From positions 186,001 to 250,000 of the forward strand of contig NZ_QJHB01000003.1 in the NCBI RefSeq assembly GCF_003260275.1: a DNA stretch of 64,000 bases. Direction: 5' to 3'. Each line of letters opens with the position of its first letter. Position 1 is the first letter of the stretch. This DNA comes from Homoserinimonas sp. OAct 916 (GTDB lineage: Bacteria; Actinomycetota; Actinomycetes; Actinomycetales; Microbacteriaceae). Below, piece by piece: positions 16,670 to 26,690 of this stretch. The position numbers and the translations under genes are program-made. The notes beneath the pieces are model-generated. The model was not told the DNA's origin. It did not search any database and saw nothing but the letters and a program-made list of their open reading frames with translations.

Positions 16670-18631
16670 GTGACTGAACAAGCCCCCTATGGTTCCTGGC
16701 CCTCACCCATCTCCGCGTCGGACCTCGCCGGCAGCGTGCATCCGGTCGACGGCGGCGCGTTCGTCGGTGACGACGTCTGGTGGGCGGAGTTGCGCAGCGC
16801 TGAAGGTGGTCGGTACGCCATCCGCCGTACCGGCCCAGGCGGTCAGCCGATCGACGTGCTGCCCGCGCCCTGGAACGCCCGCAGCCGGGTGCACGAATAC
16901 GGCGGCGGCGCCTGGGCGGCCACGAGTGGCCGCGCGCTGGTCTTCGTCGAGTTCAGCGATCAGCGGCTGTATACGCTCGCCGAAGGGGGAACGCCGCGAC
17001 CGCTCACGCCGGCCGGTGCCGGCTTCCGGTTCGGTGAGTTGTCGATCGTCGGCGACCGTGTGCTCGCCGTTCGTGAGGTGCACGCCGAATCTGACCTCAC
17101 CCGCGATATCGTCACCGTTCCGCTTGATGGGTCAGCGGCGGATGCCGCAGAGAACATCGTGCAGGTCGTCTCAGGGTCGCACTTTCTTGCGTACCCCAGG
17201 CAATCGCCCGACGGCACGAAACTGGCCTGGATCGCGTGGGAACACCCGCAGATGCCGTGGGACGGCACCGAACTGCGGGTCGGCGACTTGACCGCTCCGC
17301 TTGAGGAAGGTGGAACGGTCGGTGAATGGGCGACCGTGGCAGGCAACACCGACGAGTCGGTGCTGCAACCGGAATGGGATGCCACACCAGGCGGTTCTGA
17401 GGTGCTCTTCGCGCTCAGCGACCGCACCGGCTTCTGGAATCTGTACCGTGTCTCCCTGGCGGGAGAGATGACTCTGGTCAGCGAGAGCAAGGCCGATGTC
17501 GGCGGCCCACTCTGGACGCTCGGACGGCGCTGGTACCAACAACTCGACGATGGCCGCATCGTCACCGTCAACACGTTCGGGAACGATCACCTGTGCATCC
17601 TTGACCCGGGCACCGGTGAGCTGAACGAACTCGACACCCCGTTCACCACTGTCGGGCTGTGCGACATGCGGGGGAGCCGCCTGCTGCTCGTTTCAGCCAG
17701 CGCGCAGCTCACCCGCGGACTGCGCATCCTGAACGACGACGGCCGGATCCAGGACGTGCGGCGCAACGTCGACCAGTTGCCCGACACGGGATACCTGTCC
17801 GAGGGCCGCCCGATGACTTTCAAGGGCCCAAAGCGTGAGGTGCACGCGTTCGTCTATCCACCGACCAATCCAAAATATGTCGGTCTCCCCGGTGAGAAAC
17901 CACCCTATATCGCCTTCGTGCACGGCGGCCCGACCTCCCATGTGCAGGCCACACCCAGCCTCACCTATGCGTACTACACCAGCCGCGGCATCGGCGTCAT
18001 CGACGTGAACTACGGAGGTTCGACCGGCTACGGGCGTGAATACCGCAACCGGCTGCGCGGGCAGTGGGGCGTCGTGGACGTCGAAGACACGGTTCAAGCC
18101 GTTCTCGGTCTGGCCAAGCAAGGAATGGCCGACCCCTCCCGGCTCGGCATCGAGGGCGGTTCGGCTGGCGGCTGGACGGTACTCGCCTCGCTCACTTCCA
18201 CTGATGTCTTCGCCGCCGGGGTGTCCTATTTCGGCGTGGCCGAGCTGACTGCCTTCGTCACAGAGACCCACGACTTCGAATCCCGGTACGTCGATGGGCT
18301 CATCGGTCCACTGCCCGCCAGCGCCGAACTGTACGAGAAGCGAGCCCCGCTGAACAACGTTGCCGGGTTGAACGCACCGGTGCTGCTGCTGCAGGGCCTC
18401 GATGATCCGATCGTGCCGCCCGCACAGGCCGAACGTTTCCGTGATGCGCTGGTCGCGAAGGGCATCCCGCACGCCTACATCGCCTATGAGGGGGAGTCAC
18501 ACGGGTTTCGGCGAGCAGACACGGTGATCAGCGCGCACGAGGCGAGCCTGTCTTTCTACGGCCAGGTGTTCGGTTTCACGCCGCCGGATGTGCCCGAACT
18601 CCCGCTTTGGCGGCCAACCGAACACGCGTGA
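16670..18631 (+). CDS. S9 family peptidase (prolyl oligopeptidase family)
   Basis: A 653-residue serine peptidase. An N-terminal beta-propeller-like region (about 1-390, with WD/TolB-like strands) is followed by an alpha/beta hydrolase domain. The catalytic triad is visible: Ser in IEGGSAGGW near residue 500, Asp in LLQGLDDPIVPP near residue 580, and His in YEGESHGFRRAD near residue 612. The oxyanion loop is FVHGGPTSH and the family motif is VNYGGSTGYG. No signal peptide is visible, so it is a cytoplasmic acylaminoacyl or dipeptidyl-type peptidase, possibly working on imported peptides. The GTG start is set by the leaderless -10 element. Confidence 0.9.
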   Translation: MTEQAPYGSWPSPISASDLAGSVHPVDGGAFVGDDVWWAELRSAEGGRYAIRRTGPGGQPIDVLPAPWNARSRVHEYGGGAWAATSGRALVFVEFSDQRLYTLAEGGTPRPLTPAGAGFRFGELSIVGDRVLAVREVHAESDLTRDIVTVPLDGSAADAAENIVQVVSGSHFLAYPRQSPDGTKLAWIAWEHPQMPWDGTELRVGDLTAPLEEGGTVGEWATVAGNTDESVLQPEWDATPGGSEVLFALSDRTGFWNLYRVSLAGEMTLVSESKADVGGPLWTLGRRWYQQLDDGRIVTVNTFGNDHLCILDPGTGELNELDTPFTTVGLCDMRGSRLLLVSASAQLTRGLRILNDDGRIQDVRRNVDQLPDTGYLSEGRPMTFKGPKREVHAFVYPPTNPKYVGLPGEKPPYIAFVHGGPTSHVQATPSLTYAYYTSRGIGVIDVNYGGSTGYGREYRNRLRGQWGVVDVEDTVQAVLGLAKQGMADPSRLGIEGGSAGGWTVLASLTSTDVFAAGVSYFGVAELTAFVTETHDFESRYVDGLIGPLPASAELYEKRAPLNNVAGLNAPVLLLQGLDDPIVPPAQAERFRDALVAKGIPHAYIAYEGESHGFRRADTVISAHEASLSFYGQVFGFTPPDVPELPLWRPTEHA

Positions 18632-18804
18632 AGATCGTCGGATGATCCGGTGAGATCCGTGGCCGGGCTGTGATTCACGCCCGCAATCGGTGCCGGGGTC
18701 GAGGGTGCGGATGGGCTCAAAAACAGTGCACGCCCAATAGGAACAGCGCATCCGATAAGATGGGCCCCAAGACAACTGAATACGCATCAGGCCACAAGGT
18801 CGAC

Positions 18805-19145
18805 GCGGGAGAGCCAGCCCGGCACCGCAAGAATCGTCAATGCGATGCCCGAGCAGGCACCGAAGGAGCAATTCTCCCCGCAAATCTCTCAGGTACGCGT
18901 ACCGCGTCGAACTGGCCACTCTGAAAAGCGAATGTGCGCAGCAAATTCGGGTTGAGGGGTCGCTTGCGACCGTCTCGAAACCCTGAAGGTGCAGCAATTT
19001 CGGGTTGAGAAGGTCGCTTGCGACCGTCTCGAAGCCCCCGAAGGCGCAGCAGGTTCCGCCCACGGTGAAAGCCTTCAGTCTCCGATCGTCACGATCGGAG
19101 ACCGGGGCGAAACTCTCAGGCACCATGACAGAGGGGGAGTTCCCG
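18805..19145 (+). ncRNA. Tandem glycine riboswitch (gcvTHP leader), aptamers separated by an inserted repeat pair
   Basis: Aptamer 1 (about 18805-18930) has the glycine aptamer consensus pieces GGGAGAG, GGCACCGAAGGAGCAA, CTCCCCGCAAATCTCTCAGG and CACTCTGAAAAGC in order. Aptamer 2 (about 19056-19145) has GCCCACGGTGAAAGCC, a perfect P3-type hairpin at 19078-19102, GGGGCGAAACTCTCAGG and CATGACAGAGGGGGAG. It lies directly upstream of gcvT, the classic position where glycine binding turns the cleavage operon on. Cooperative tandem aptamers normally have a short linker; here the linker holds about 110 bp of palindromic repeats. Confidence 0.92.
18938..19045 (+). repeat. Two tandem palindromic repeat units inside the riboswitch linker
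   Basis: Unit 1 is 18938-18990 (53 bp) and unit 2 is 18991-19045 (55 bp); both start GCAGCAAnTTCGGGTTGAG and contain GGTCGCTTGCGACC followed by GTCTCGAA. In unit 2 each folds as TTCGGG-TTGAG-GGTCGC-TT-GCGACC-CTCGAA-CCCGAA, a long hairpin. A third start (GCAGCAGGTTCC) opens at 19046 inside aptamer 2. Elements containing this palindrome are, to my knowledge, dispersed in Microbacteriaceae genomes. No other copy was noticed in this window. Confidence 0.8.
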
Positions 19146-19220
19146 TGTCGGCCCAGCCGGGTCGACATACGATCTTGCCCGTAGCCCGATGAGTCGGCTC
19201 GGCGCAGACCTGGAGAACTC

Positions 19221-20384
19221 ATGACCCAAACATCATCTTCTACCGGCGCCGACGAGCGTCACTCTCCGTTGCATGAGGTGCACGTCGCCCAAGGCGCGAC
19301 TTTCACCGACTTCGCCGGCTGGCAGATGCCGGTGCGCTACACCAGCGACCTGGCCGAGCATCACGCGGTGCGCACCGCAGCCGGTGTCTTCGACGTCTCC
19401 CACATGGGCAATGTGGTGGTGTCCGGCTCCAACGCTGCGAAGTTCCTTGACTACGCGCTCGCGGGCAACATGTCTCTCGTCAAGCCCATGCAGGCCAAGT
19501 ACAGCCTCATGCTCGACGAGAATGCCGGCATCATCGACGACCTGATCGTGTATCACACGGCACCCGACGAGTACATGATCGTGCCGAACGCAGGCAACCG
19601 TGCCGCAGTCGTCCAGGCGTTGACCGAACGCGTCAGCACATTCGACGGTGTCTCGGTGCGCGACATCAGCGACGACACGGCGATCTTCGCCCTGCAGGGC
19701 CCGAACGCGGTCGACATCCTCCAGTCGGTTGCACCCCTGGCCGTGATCGACGGCCAGCCGTCCTTCTCCGACCTGAAGAACTACTGGGCAACCGGCGCGC
19801 GATACGGCGAGGGCACGGTTCTGGTCGCCCGCACCGGATACACCGGCGAGGACGGCTTCGAGCTCTACGTCGACGCCGCGGATGCGGTCGCATTGTGGAC
19901 AGCGATCCAGGCCGCCGGCGAATCGTATGGCCTCGTCCCTGCGGGGCTCGCCTGCCGAGACACCCTGCGCCTCGAAGCCGGCTTTCCGCTCTACGGGCAT
20001 GAGTTGACTCTCGACATCCTTCCTGTCCAAGCCGGCCTCGGCCGCGTCGTCAGCCTCAAGAAGGAGAGTGACTTCGTTGGTCGTGCCGCGGTCGAGAAGG
20101 GCCCGGATGCCGGAGCCCGAGTCTTGGTCGGCCTCGCCGCCGACGGCAAGCGGGCAGCCCGCGCCGACTACGACATCTACCTCCCCGACGCCGCCGACGG
20201 GGAGCAGCCGATCGGGCGCGTCACCAGTGGCGCCCTGTCACCGACCCTCGGGCACCCGATCGCAATGGCGTTCGTCGCCCACGAATCCTCCGCCGCCGGC
20301 ACCCAGCTGAGCGTCGACATCCGGGGCAAACGCCTCCCCTACACCGTTACCGAATTGCCCTTCTACAGCAGAAAGAAGAACTGA
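19221..20384 (+). CDS. gcvT: Glycine cleavage system aminomethyltransferase (T protein)
   Basis: A 387-residue T protein. It takes the aminomethyl group from lipoyl-H protein, releases ammonia and transfers the methylene to tetrahydrofolate. Visible features are [13 protein letters not shown] near residue 32, GVFDVSHMG near 57, QAKYSLM near 93 and [12 protein letters not shown] near 208, where the family's catalytic Asp region and folate contacts lie, plus [20 protein letters not shown] near 236. CTGGAG precedes the ATG. It is the first gene of gcvT-gcvH-gcvP, 2 bp before gcvH, and is controlled by the upstream glycine riboswitch. Confidence 0.97.
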   Translation: MTQTSSSTGADERHSPLHEVHVAQGATFTDFAGWQMPVRYTSDLAEHHAVRTAAGVFDVSHMGNVVVSGSNAAKFLDYALAGNMSLVKPMQAKYSLMLDENAGIIDDLIVYHTAPDEYMIVPNAGNRAAVVQALTERVSTFDGVSVRDISDDTAIFALQGPNAVDILQSVAPLAVIDGQPSFSDLKNYWATGARYGEGTVLVARTGYTGEDGFELYVDAADAVALWTAIQAAGESYGLVPAGLACRDTLRLEAGFPLYGHELTLDILPVQAGLGRVVSLKKESDFVGRAAVEKGPDAGARVLVGLAADGKRAARADYDIYLPDAADGEQPIGRVTSGALSPTLGHPIAMAFVAHESSAAGTQLSVDIRGKRLPYTVTELPFYSRKKN

Positions 20385-20386
20385 TC

Positions 20387-20764
20387 ATGGCCCACGAAGC
20401 AAACCTCAAGTACACCTCCGACCACGAGTGGCTGGACATCGACGGCAACACCGCGACGATCGGAATCACCGCCTTCGCCGCCGACCAGTTGGGCGACGTC
20501 GTCTTCGTCGAACTGCCGAGCGTGGATGACGCGGTCGAGGCAGGCACCGTCGTCGGCGAGATCGAGTCGACCAAGTCGGTCGGCGAGTTGTTCGCCCCGA
20601 TGAACGCCACCATCACCGCGGTCAATGACGCGGTCGTCGACGCACCGGAACTGGTCAACAGCGACCCGCTCGGCGACGGCTGGCTGATCAAGGTGTCGTT
20701 CGACTCGCTCGACGGCGTCGAACTGCTCAGCCTGGACGAGTACAACGCCCTGGTGACCAAGTAA
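20387..20764 (+). CDS. gcvH: Glycine cleavage system H protein
   Basis: A 125-residue lipoyl carrier. The lipoylated lysine is K63 in [22 protein letters not shown] near the N-terminus and DELVNS-like [15 protein letters not shown] near residue 90 are family typical. It shuttles the aminomethyl group between GcvP and GcvT. The stop codon shares one base with the gcvP start (TAATG), giving translational coupling. Confidence 0.97.
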   Translation: MAHEANLKYTSDHEWLDIDGNTATIGITAFAADQLGDVVFVELPSVDDAVEAGTVVGEIESTKSVGELFAPMNATITAVNDAVVDAPELVNSDPLGDGWLIKVSFDSLDGVELLSLDEYNALVTK

Positions 20765-23649
20765 TGGCCGACATTTTCGAAGACCGTCACATCGGGCTCG
20801 ACGAGGAGTCCACGGCACGGATGCTCGACGTCGTGGGTTACGACAGTGCCGACGAGCTGGTCAGCGCCGCTGTTCCCAAAGACATCCACGTCGACCTGTT
20901 CCGGGAGAACGGCGAGGGCATCTTGCCGCCGGCCGCCACCGAACGTGAAGCCCTGGAGGAGCTGCGTTCCCTCGCAGACCGCAACTCGGTGAACCGGTCG
21001 ATGATCGGGCTCGGCTACTACGACACGATCACCCCCGCGGTGATCAAGCGCAACGTGTTGGAGAACCCCAGCTGGTACACGGCCTACACTCCGTACCAGC
21101 CGGAGATCTCGCAGGGACGCCTTGAGGCTCTGATCAACTTCCAGACCATGGTCGCCGACCTGACCGGCCTGGACACGGCCAACTCGTCGATGCTCGACGA
21201 GAGCACCGCGGTGGTCGAGGCGATGCTTCTGGTGCGTCGCGCCAGCAAATCGAAGTCGAATGCTTTCCTCGTCGACACGGACACCCTGCCGCAGACCAAA
21301 GCACTGCTGGCCAGCCGTTCCGAGGCCCTGGGCATCGACCTGGTCGAGACCGACTTCGCCGACACCGCCGAGCTGCCCGACGCGTTCGGCGTCTTCGTGC
21401 AGTATCCAGGTGCGTCCGGGCGTGTGTGGAACCCGGCAGCCGCGATCGACCGGGCCAAGAAGGCCGGCATGCTCGTGGTTGTGGCCGCCGATCTTCTGGC
21501 GCTCACCCTCATCACGTCGCCGGGAGAGATGGGCGCCGATGTCGCCGTTGGCACCAGCCAGCGGTTCGGGGTGCCGATGGGCTTCGGCGGGCCCCACGCG
21601 GGCTACCTGGCCATCCGTGCCGGCCTGGAACGCCAACTGCCGGGCCGCCTGGTCGGTGTGAGCGTGGACGCCACCGGGTTCCCCGCCTACCGGCTCAGCC
21701 TGCAGGCGAGAGAACAGCACATTCGTCGAGAGAAGGCCACCAGCAACATCTGCACCGCCCAGGTGCTTTTGGCCGTCATGGCCAGCATGTACGCCGTCTA
21801 CCACGGGCCGCAGGGCCTCAAGGCCATCGCCGAGCAGGTCGCCGGCCATGCCGCGACACTGGCGCAGCTATTGTCGGATGGTGGCGTGGAGCTTGTGCAC
21901 GAGACATTCTTCGACACCGTGCAGGTGCGGGTTCCGGGGCGCGCGGCCGAAGTCGTCGCGCAGGCCGCGGCGGCTGGCACCAACCTGTGGCAGATCGACG
22001 ACGACATCGTGAGCATCGCCTGCGATGAGACGACCACCGCCGATGACTTGTTGCGGGTGGCGGCAGTTCTGATCACGCTGCCCGAGACATCCGGCTTCGC
22101 GGCCGGTACCGCCAACCGGTTGCCCGCCGAGTTGGCGCGCACCAGTGAATACCTGACCCACGCGGTGTTCAACACGCACCGGTCGGAGACGAGCATGATG
22201 CGCTACCTCAAGCGCCTCGCCGACTACGACTACGCGCTTGACCGAGGCATGATCCCACTCGGCAGCTGCACCATGAAGCTGAACGCGGCCAGCGAGATGG
22301 AGTCGGTCACCTGGCCCGAGTTCGGCCGGCTGCATCCGTTCGCGCCCGAGGCCGATGTGTCAGGAACCCTCGAGCTGGTTCACCAGCTCGAGAGCTGGCT
22401 GGTGGATGTCACCGGCTACGACACCGTGTCTTTGCAGCCCAACGCCGGCAGCCAGGGTGAATTGGCCGGCCTGCTCGCGATTCGCGGCTACCACCGCTTG
22501 CGCGGCGACGACCACCGCACGGTGTGCCTGATCCCGTCCAGCGCCCACGGCACGAACGCGGCCTCCGCGGTGCTGGCCGGGATGAAGGTCGTGGTCACCG
22601 CCTGCGACAGCGAGGGCAACGTCGACCTGGACGACATTCGCGCCAAGATCGATGTGCACGCCGAGAACCTGGCCGCACTGATGATCACGTACCCATCGAC
22701 GCACGGGGTGTATGAGCACCAGGTCAAGGAGCTCTGCCAGATCGTGCACGATGCCGGCGGTCAGGTCTACGTCGACGGTGCCAACGCGAATGCCATGATC
22801 GGTCACTCCCGGTTCGGCGACTTCGGCGGCGACGTCTCGCACCTGAACCTGCACAAGACCTTCTGCATCCCCCACGGCGGCGGCGGGCCGGGCGTCGGGC
22901 CGGTCGCGGCGAAGGCGCACCTGGCGCCGTTCCTGCCCGGGCATCCGCTCGCGCAGCGCGCCGAGCACTATCTCGCCGGCGTCGAGGGCTCCACGATCGT
23001 GCACGGCGGCGGGCCGGTCTCGGCGGCACCGTATGGCAGCCCGAGCATCCTGCCGATCACCTGGGCGTACATCCGGATGATGGGCGCCGACGGCTTGAAG
23101 AAGGCGACTGGGGCGGCGGTGCTGGCTGCGAACTATGTGGCGAAGCGCCTCGAGGAGCACTACCCGGTGCTCTACACGGGGGACAACGGGCTGGTGGCCC
23201 ACGAGTGCATTCTCGACATCAGACCTTTGACCGACGCAACCGGCGTGACGGTGAACGACGTGGCCAAGCGTCTGATCGACTACGGATTCCACGCCCCGAC
23301 CATGAGTTTTCCGGTTGCCGGAACGCTGATGGTCGAGCCGACCGAGAGTGAAGACATCGGCGAGATCGACCGGTTCATCGAGGCGATGATCCAGATCAAG
23401 GCCGAAGCCGACCGGGTGGGCTCAGACGGGTGGACCGCCGAGGACAACCCGCTGGTGAACGCCCCGCACACCGCGCAGTCGGTGGTGGAGGGGGAGTGGA
23501 CGCATCCCTACAGCCGCGAGACCGCGGTGTATCCGGTGCGCTCGCTGATCCGCAACAAGTACTGGGCGCCGGTGCGCCGGGTCGATCAGGCCTACGGCGA
23601 CCGCAATCTGGTCTGCTCGTGCCCGCCGCCGGAGGCCTTCGAGGACTGA
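20764..23649 (+). CDS. gcvP: Glycine dehydrogenase (decarboxylating), P protein, fused form
   Basis: At 961 residues this is the full-length single-chain P protein, with both the inactive N-terminal half ([19 protein letters not shown] at the start) and the catalytic C-terminal half. The PLP lysine is K698 in HLNLHKTF, followed by the glycine-rich [24 protein letters not shown] near residue 498 and [11 protein letters not shown] near 592 are conserved. It decarboxylates glycine and loads the H protein. It ends the riboswitch-controlled operon. GcvL (Lpd) is not in the window. Confidence 0.97.
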   Translation: MADIFEDRHIGLDEESTARMLDVVGYDSADELVSAAVPKDIHVDLFRENGEGILPPAATEREALEELRSLADRNSVNRSMIGLGYYDTITPAVIKRNVLENPSWYTAYTPYQPEISQGRLEALINFQTMVADLTGLDTANSSMLDESTAVVEAMLLVRRASKSKSNAFLVDTDTLPQTKALLASRSEALGIDLVETDFADTAELPDAFGVFVQYPGASGRVWNPAAAIDRAKKAGMLVVVAADLLALTLITSPGEMGADVAVGTSQRFGVPMGFGGPHAGYLAIRAGLERQLPGRLVGVSVDATGFPAYRLSLQAREQHIRREKATSNICTAQVLLAVMASMYAVYHGPQGLKAIAEQVAGHAATLAQLLSDGGVELVHETFFDTVQVRVPGRAAEVVAQAAAAGTNLWQIDDDIVSIACDETTTADDLLRVAAVLITLPETSGFAAGTANRLPAELARTSEYLTHAVFNTHRSETSMMRYLKRLADYDYALDRGMIPLGSCTMKLNAASEMESVTWPEFGRLHPFAPEADVSGTLELVHQLESWLVDVTGYDTVSLQPNAGSQGELAGLLAIRGYHRLRGDDHRTVCLIPSSAHGTNAASAVLAGMKVVVTACDSEGNVDLDDIRAKIDVHAENLAALMITYPSTHGVYEHQVKELCQIVHDAGGQVYVDGANANAMIGHSRFGDFGGDVSHLNLHKTFCIPHGGGGPGVGPVAAKAHLAPFLPGHPLAQRAEHYLAGVEGSTIVHGGGPVSAAPYGSPSILPITWAYIRMMGADGLKKATGAAVLAANYVAKRLEEHYPVLYTGDNGLVAHECILDIRPLTDATGVTVNDVAKRLIDYGFHAPTMSFPVAGTLMVEPTESEDIGEIDRFIEAMIQIKAEADRVGSDGWTAEDNPLVNAPHTAQSVVEGEWTHPYSRETAVYPVRSLIRNKYWAPVRRVDQAYGDRNLVCSCPPPEAFED

Positions 23650-23656
23650 CTGTTTT

Positions 23657-23733
23657 CGCGGGTTGACGAACCCGCGCGCCAGCTGGCACGCTTCGCGCCG
23701 GTTTGAACCGGGGCGAAGCGTGCCAACTGGCGC
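23657..23733 (+). repeat. Small hairpin and long near-perfect inverted repeat between convergent gcvP and CPBP genes
   Basis: CGCGGGTT (23657-23664) pairs with AACCCGCG (23669-23676). Next, 23676-23704 is an almost exact reverse complement of 23705-23733: about 26 of 29 positions pair. The second structure would form a very long stem with practically no loop. The region lies between convergent genes and could serve as a bidirectional terminator, but there is no T-run; a palindromic mobile repeat is the alternative. Confidence 0.6.
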
Positions 23734-23778
23734 GGCAAGAAAATGGCGCGGCCGCGGCCAGCGATCAGCGGCCTGGAG

Positions 23779-24663
23779 CTACGTGGGGGAGGGGCCGAAC
23801 AGGCCCGGCCACCAGGCGACGGCCAACGCATAACCCACGAACGACGCAATGTCGATGATCCAGTGCGCGACCACCAGCGGCACCGTGCGGCCCCAGCGCG
23901 TGTAGCACCAGCCGAAAACAACCCCCATGGCCACATTGCCGAAGAACGGTCCGATGCCCTGGTAGAGGTGGTACGTACCGCGCAGCACCGCACTGCCGAG
24001 TATGATCTGCCAGCGGCCCCAGCCCAGTTGCTTCAGCCGCGTGAACAGGTAGCCGACCACGATCAGCTCCTCGGTCAGCGCCGCCCGAAGCGCAACCAGC
24101 ACCAGGATGGGCACCGTCCACCAATAGGTGTTCAGCGCGGTCGGAACCACGTTGACCGTGATCCCGATCTCTCGCCCCAGCCAGTACAGGCCGAGCCCGG
24201 GAATACCGATCACCAGCACCAGACCAACGCCGCCCAGCACATTGCGGCCTAGCCGGGAGCCATCGAATCCGATCCGGCGAAATGCGTTTCGACCGGGCTC
24301 CCAGAGCAGGTAGAGCACCAGGGCCACCCCGAACAGTGCGAAGAAGACTGCCAGCAGTTGGTACGTGAGATCCAGCCAGGGCCGCGGGCTCAATGGCGCG
24401 TTGATGGTCGCCGACTGGTCGGCCAACGGCGTCTCCACCGTCAGCCGGGCGATGATGTTCACGATCGAATAGATTGCGGATGCCCCGAGCGACAGCCCGA
24501 GCACGATGACGACCTCCAGCCACAGGCGTCTCCGGCCGTGCCCGGCCGCTGTAATCACCTCACGAGGGAACCAGGGCCCCGCGGTGCTGGCGTCCCCGGG
24601 CGTCTGCGCCGGCCCGGTGCCAGAGATGGGACCCGGGTCAAACGGCCCCTCGGAGTTGCTCAT
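23779..24663 (-). CDS. CPBP family intramembrane metalloprotease (Abi-like)
   Basis: A 294-residue membrane protein with about seven helices. The CPBP core appears as ALTEELIVVGYLFTRL near residue 196 (the EE pair), YHLYQGIGPFFGN near 225 (His) and VAHWIIDIASF near 262 (HxxxD). The Arg of the canonical EExxxR is Val here. Family members cleave or process membrane-associated substrates; the target is unknown. I chose the ATG at 24663 (MSNSEGPFDPG), because upstream in-frame codons encode a basic, non-conserved leader. Confidence 0.82.
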   Translation of the reverse strand: MSNSEGPFDPGPISGTGPAQTPGDASTAGPWFPREVITAAGHGRRRLWLEVVIVLGLSLGASAIYSIVNIIARLTVETPLADQSATINAPLSPRPWLDLTYQLLAVFFALFGVALVLYLLWEPGRNAFRRIGFDGSRLGRNVLGGVGLVLVIGIPGLGLYWLGREIGITVNVVPTALNTYWWTVPILVLVALRAALTEELIVVGYLFTRLKQLGWGRWQIILGSAVLRGTYHLYQGIGPFFGNVAMGVVFGWCYTRWGRTVPLVVAHWIIDIASFVGYALAVAWWPGLFGPSPT

Positions 24664-24901
24664 GACTCCCATCTTCGCGCATCGGGAGCCCCTGTAGTAG
24701 GGCGGAGAACGTGGTGAAGGCACACCTGACCAGACCTCAGAAGCGGGAAGATGAGTGGTGTCTCAAAAGTCACCGTCCGGTATCGATTTGAGTTTCAGGT
24801 CGTTAACAGCGTGACGTCTCGCTTAGGATCGTCGGTATCAGAGTGTCGGTTCGGTCATTATTCATCGTGCCGCCGCAAAATTTTCCGCACATGGAGGAAT
24901 A
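24664..24901 (+). promoter_or_regulatory. Divergent upstream region of the first peptide-transporter operon
   Basis: Nothing coding is seen. A possible promoter is TTAACA (24803-24808) with TAGGAT (24824-24829), but the 15-base spacer is short. GGAGG at 24893-24897 is a strong ribosome binding site that fixes the TTG start of the binding-protein gene at 24902. Confidence 0.35.
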
Positions 24902-26545
24902 TTGAAAATCTCACGCATTGGCCTGAGCGCCGCCGCGTTGCTTTCTGCAAGCGCGCTCGTGCTCACAGGCTGCGCATCAGGTGACGGCGGAGCCCCGGCT
25001 CCCGGCACCAGTGACACGCCCGGCGCGTCCACCAGCACCGGCATCGTCACCGCAAACAGCAACGAGCCGCAGAACCCGCTGTACCCCGCCAACACCAACG
25101 AGGTCGGTGGCGGCAAGATTCTCGACATGGTGTTCGCCGGGCTGTACTACTACGACGCCGACGGCAAGGCCATCCCCGAGGTTGCCAAGTCGGTCGAGTC
25201 GGATGACGCAACCAACTACACCGTCAAGCTCAACGACGGCTGGACCTTCACCAACGGTGAAAAGGTCACCGCCAGCTCATTCGTCGACGCCTGGCAGTAC
25301 GGCGCGCTGCTCAGCAATGCGCAACTGTCCAGCTACTTCTTCGAGACCATCGACGGCTTCAGCTACGACAAGGACAGCAAGCTGGCCCTCAACGTGGTCG
25401 ACGACCTCACCTTCACGGTGAAGCTGTCAGCACCTGAGGCCGACTGGCCGCTGCGTCTGGGCTACTCGGCATTCATGCCGTTGCCGACGGAGGCACTGGT
25501 CGATGGCAAGGCAACCACCGCGTTCGGCGAGAACCCGATCGGCAACGGCCCGTACATGCTCGCCTCGGCCGATGCCTGGCAGCACAACGTGCAGATCGAT
25601 CTCGTTCCGAACCCGGACTACAAGGGCACCCGCACCGTCAAGAACGGCGGCGTCACGCTGAAGTTCTACGACAACCAGGACTCCGCCTATGCTGACCTGC
25701 AGTCCGACAACCTCGACGTGCTCGACGCGATCCCGGCCAGTGCATTCGAGACCTTCGAACAGACTTTGGGCGACCGTGCGATCAACCAGCCGTCTGCGGT
25801 CTTCCAGTCGTTCACCATTCCGGAGAAGCTGGAGCACTTCGGTGGCGAAGAGGGCAAGCTGCGTCGTGCCGCGTTGTCAATGGCCATCAACCGCCCGGAG
25901 ATCACCGATGTGATCTTCTTCAAGACCCGCACCCCTGCCAGCGACTACACCTCCCCGGTGATCGCCGGCTGGAGTGACTCGCTCGCCGGTTCTGACGTGT
26001 TGAAGTTCAACGCCGACGAGGCGAAGGCCAAGTGGGCCGAGGCTGAGAAGATCTCGCCCTACACCGGAACGTTCACAATCGGTTACAACTCCGATGGTGG
26101 CCACCAGCCGTGGGTCGACGCTGTTGCGAACAGCCTGAAGAACACGCTCGGCATCAAGGCGGAGGGCCAGCCCTACGCGACATTCGCCGAACTGCGCACC
26201 GATGTCACCGACCGCAAAATCAAGGGCGCGTTCCGCACCGGTTGGCAGGCGGACTACCCGTCGATGTTCAACTTCCTCGGGCCGCTATACGCCACGAACG
26301 CCGGCTCCAACGACGGTGACTACTCGAGCCCTGAGTTCGACGCACTGCTGAAGGAGGGCGCTTCGGCCAAGTCGGTCGACGACGCAACTGGGTTCTTCCA
26401 GAAGGCCCAGGAGGTTCTGCTGCAGGACCTGCCCGCGATCCCACTGTGGTACTCCAACGTGACCGGTGGTTTCTCGACCCAGGTTCAGAACGTGAAGTTC
26501 GGCTGGAACTCGGTTCCGCTGTACTACGAAATCACGAAGGACTAA
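24902..26545 (+). CDS. Peptide ABC transporter substrate-binding lipoprotein (family 5)
   Basis: A 547-residue DppA/OppA-type solute-binding protein. The N-terminus is a lipoprotein signal with lipobox LTGC (Cys24). Binding-protein landmarks follow: NEPQNPLYPANTNE, LNDGWTFTNGEKVTA near residue 115 (family KF(H/T)DG(T/E)P-like segment), GNGPYML near 218 and NRPEITD near 333. Lipid-anchored at the outer face of the membrane, it would deliver oligopeptides to the permeases encoded next. The TTG start is set by GGAGG 5 bases upstream. A strong hairpin follows the stop. Confidence 0.93.
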   Translation: MKISRIGLSAAALLSASALVLTGCASGDGGAPAPGTSDTPGASTSTGIVTANSNEPQNPLYPANTNEVGGGKILDMVFAGLYYYDADGKAIPEVAKSVESDDATNYTVKLNDGWTFTNGEKVTASSFVDAWQYGALLSNAQLSSYFFETIDGFSYDKDSKLALNVVDDLTFTVKLSAPEADWPLRLGYSAFMPLPTEALVDGKATTAFGENPIGNGPYMLASADAWQHNVQIDLVPNPDYKGTRTVKNGGVTLKFYDNQDSAYADLQSDNLDVLDAIPASAFETFEQTLGDRAINQPSAVFQSFTIPEKLEHFGGEEGKLRRAALSMAINRPEITDVIFFKTRTPASDYTSPVIAGWSDSLAGSDVLKFNADEAKAKWAEAEKISPYTGTFTIGYNSDGGHQPWVDAVANSLKNTLGIKAEGQPYATFAELRTDVTDRKIKGAFRTGWQADYPSMFNFLGPLYATNAGSNDGDYSSPEFDALLKEGASAKSVDDATGFFQKAQEVLLQDLPAIPLWYSNVTGGFSTQVQNVKFGWNSVPLYYEITKD

Positions 26546-26584
26546 TGTAACGTCGCATAGACTGACGTAACGAAAATACTGAAG

Positions 26585-26619
26585 TGTCCGGGGCGGACGC
26601 AATCCGCCCCGGACATTTC
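26585..26619 (+). terminator. Hairpin after the substrate-binding protein gene
   Basis: TGTCCGGGGCGGA (26585-26597), loop CGCAA, perfect complement TCCGCCCCGGACA (26603-26615), then TTTC. A 13-bp GC-rich stem with a short T-run between the first and second genes of the operon. It probably attenuates transcription or stabilises the 3' end, so that the binding protein is made in excess over the permeases. Confidence 0.75.
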
Positions 26620-26690
26620 GTTCGGTTCACCACATCTCTTCCCCTCACGAATGAAGTCCCAATGACACAAACCGCGATTCGGACCCTCTG

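Noticed and set aside
22360-23292. 310-codon frame antisense to gcvP
   Set aside because: Lies entirely within the conserved catalytic half of gcvP.
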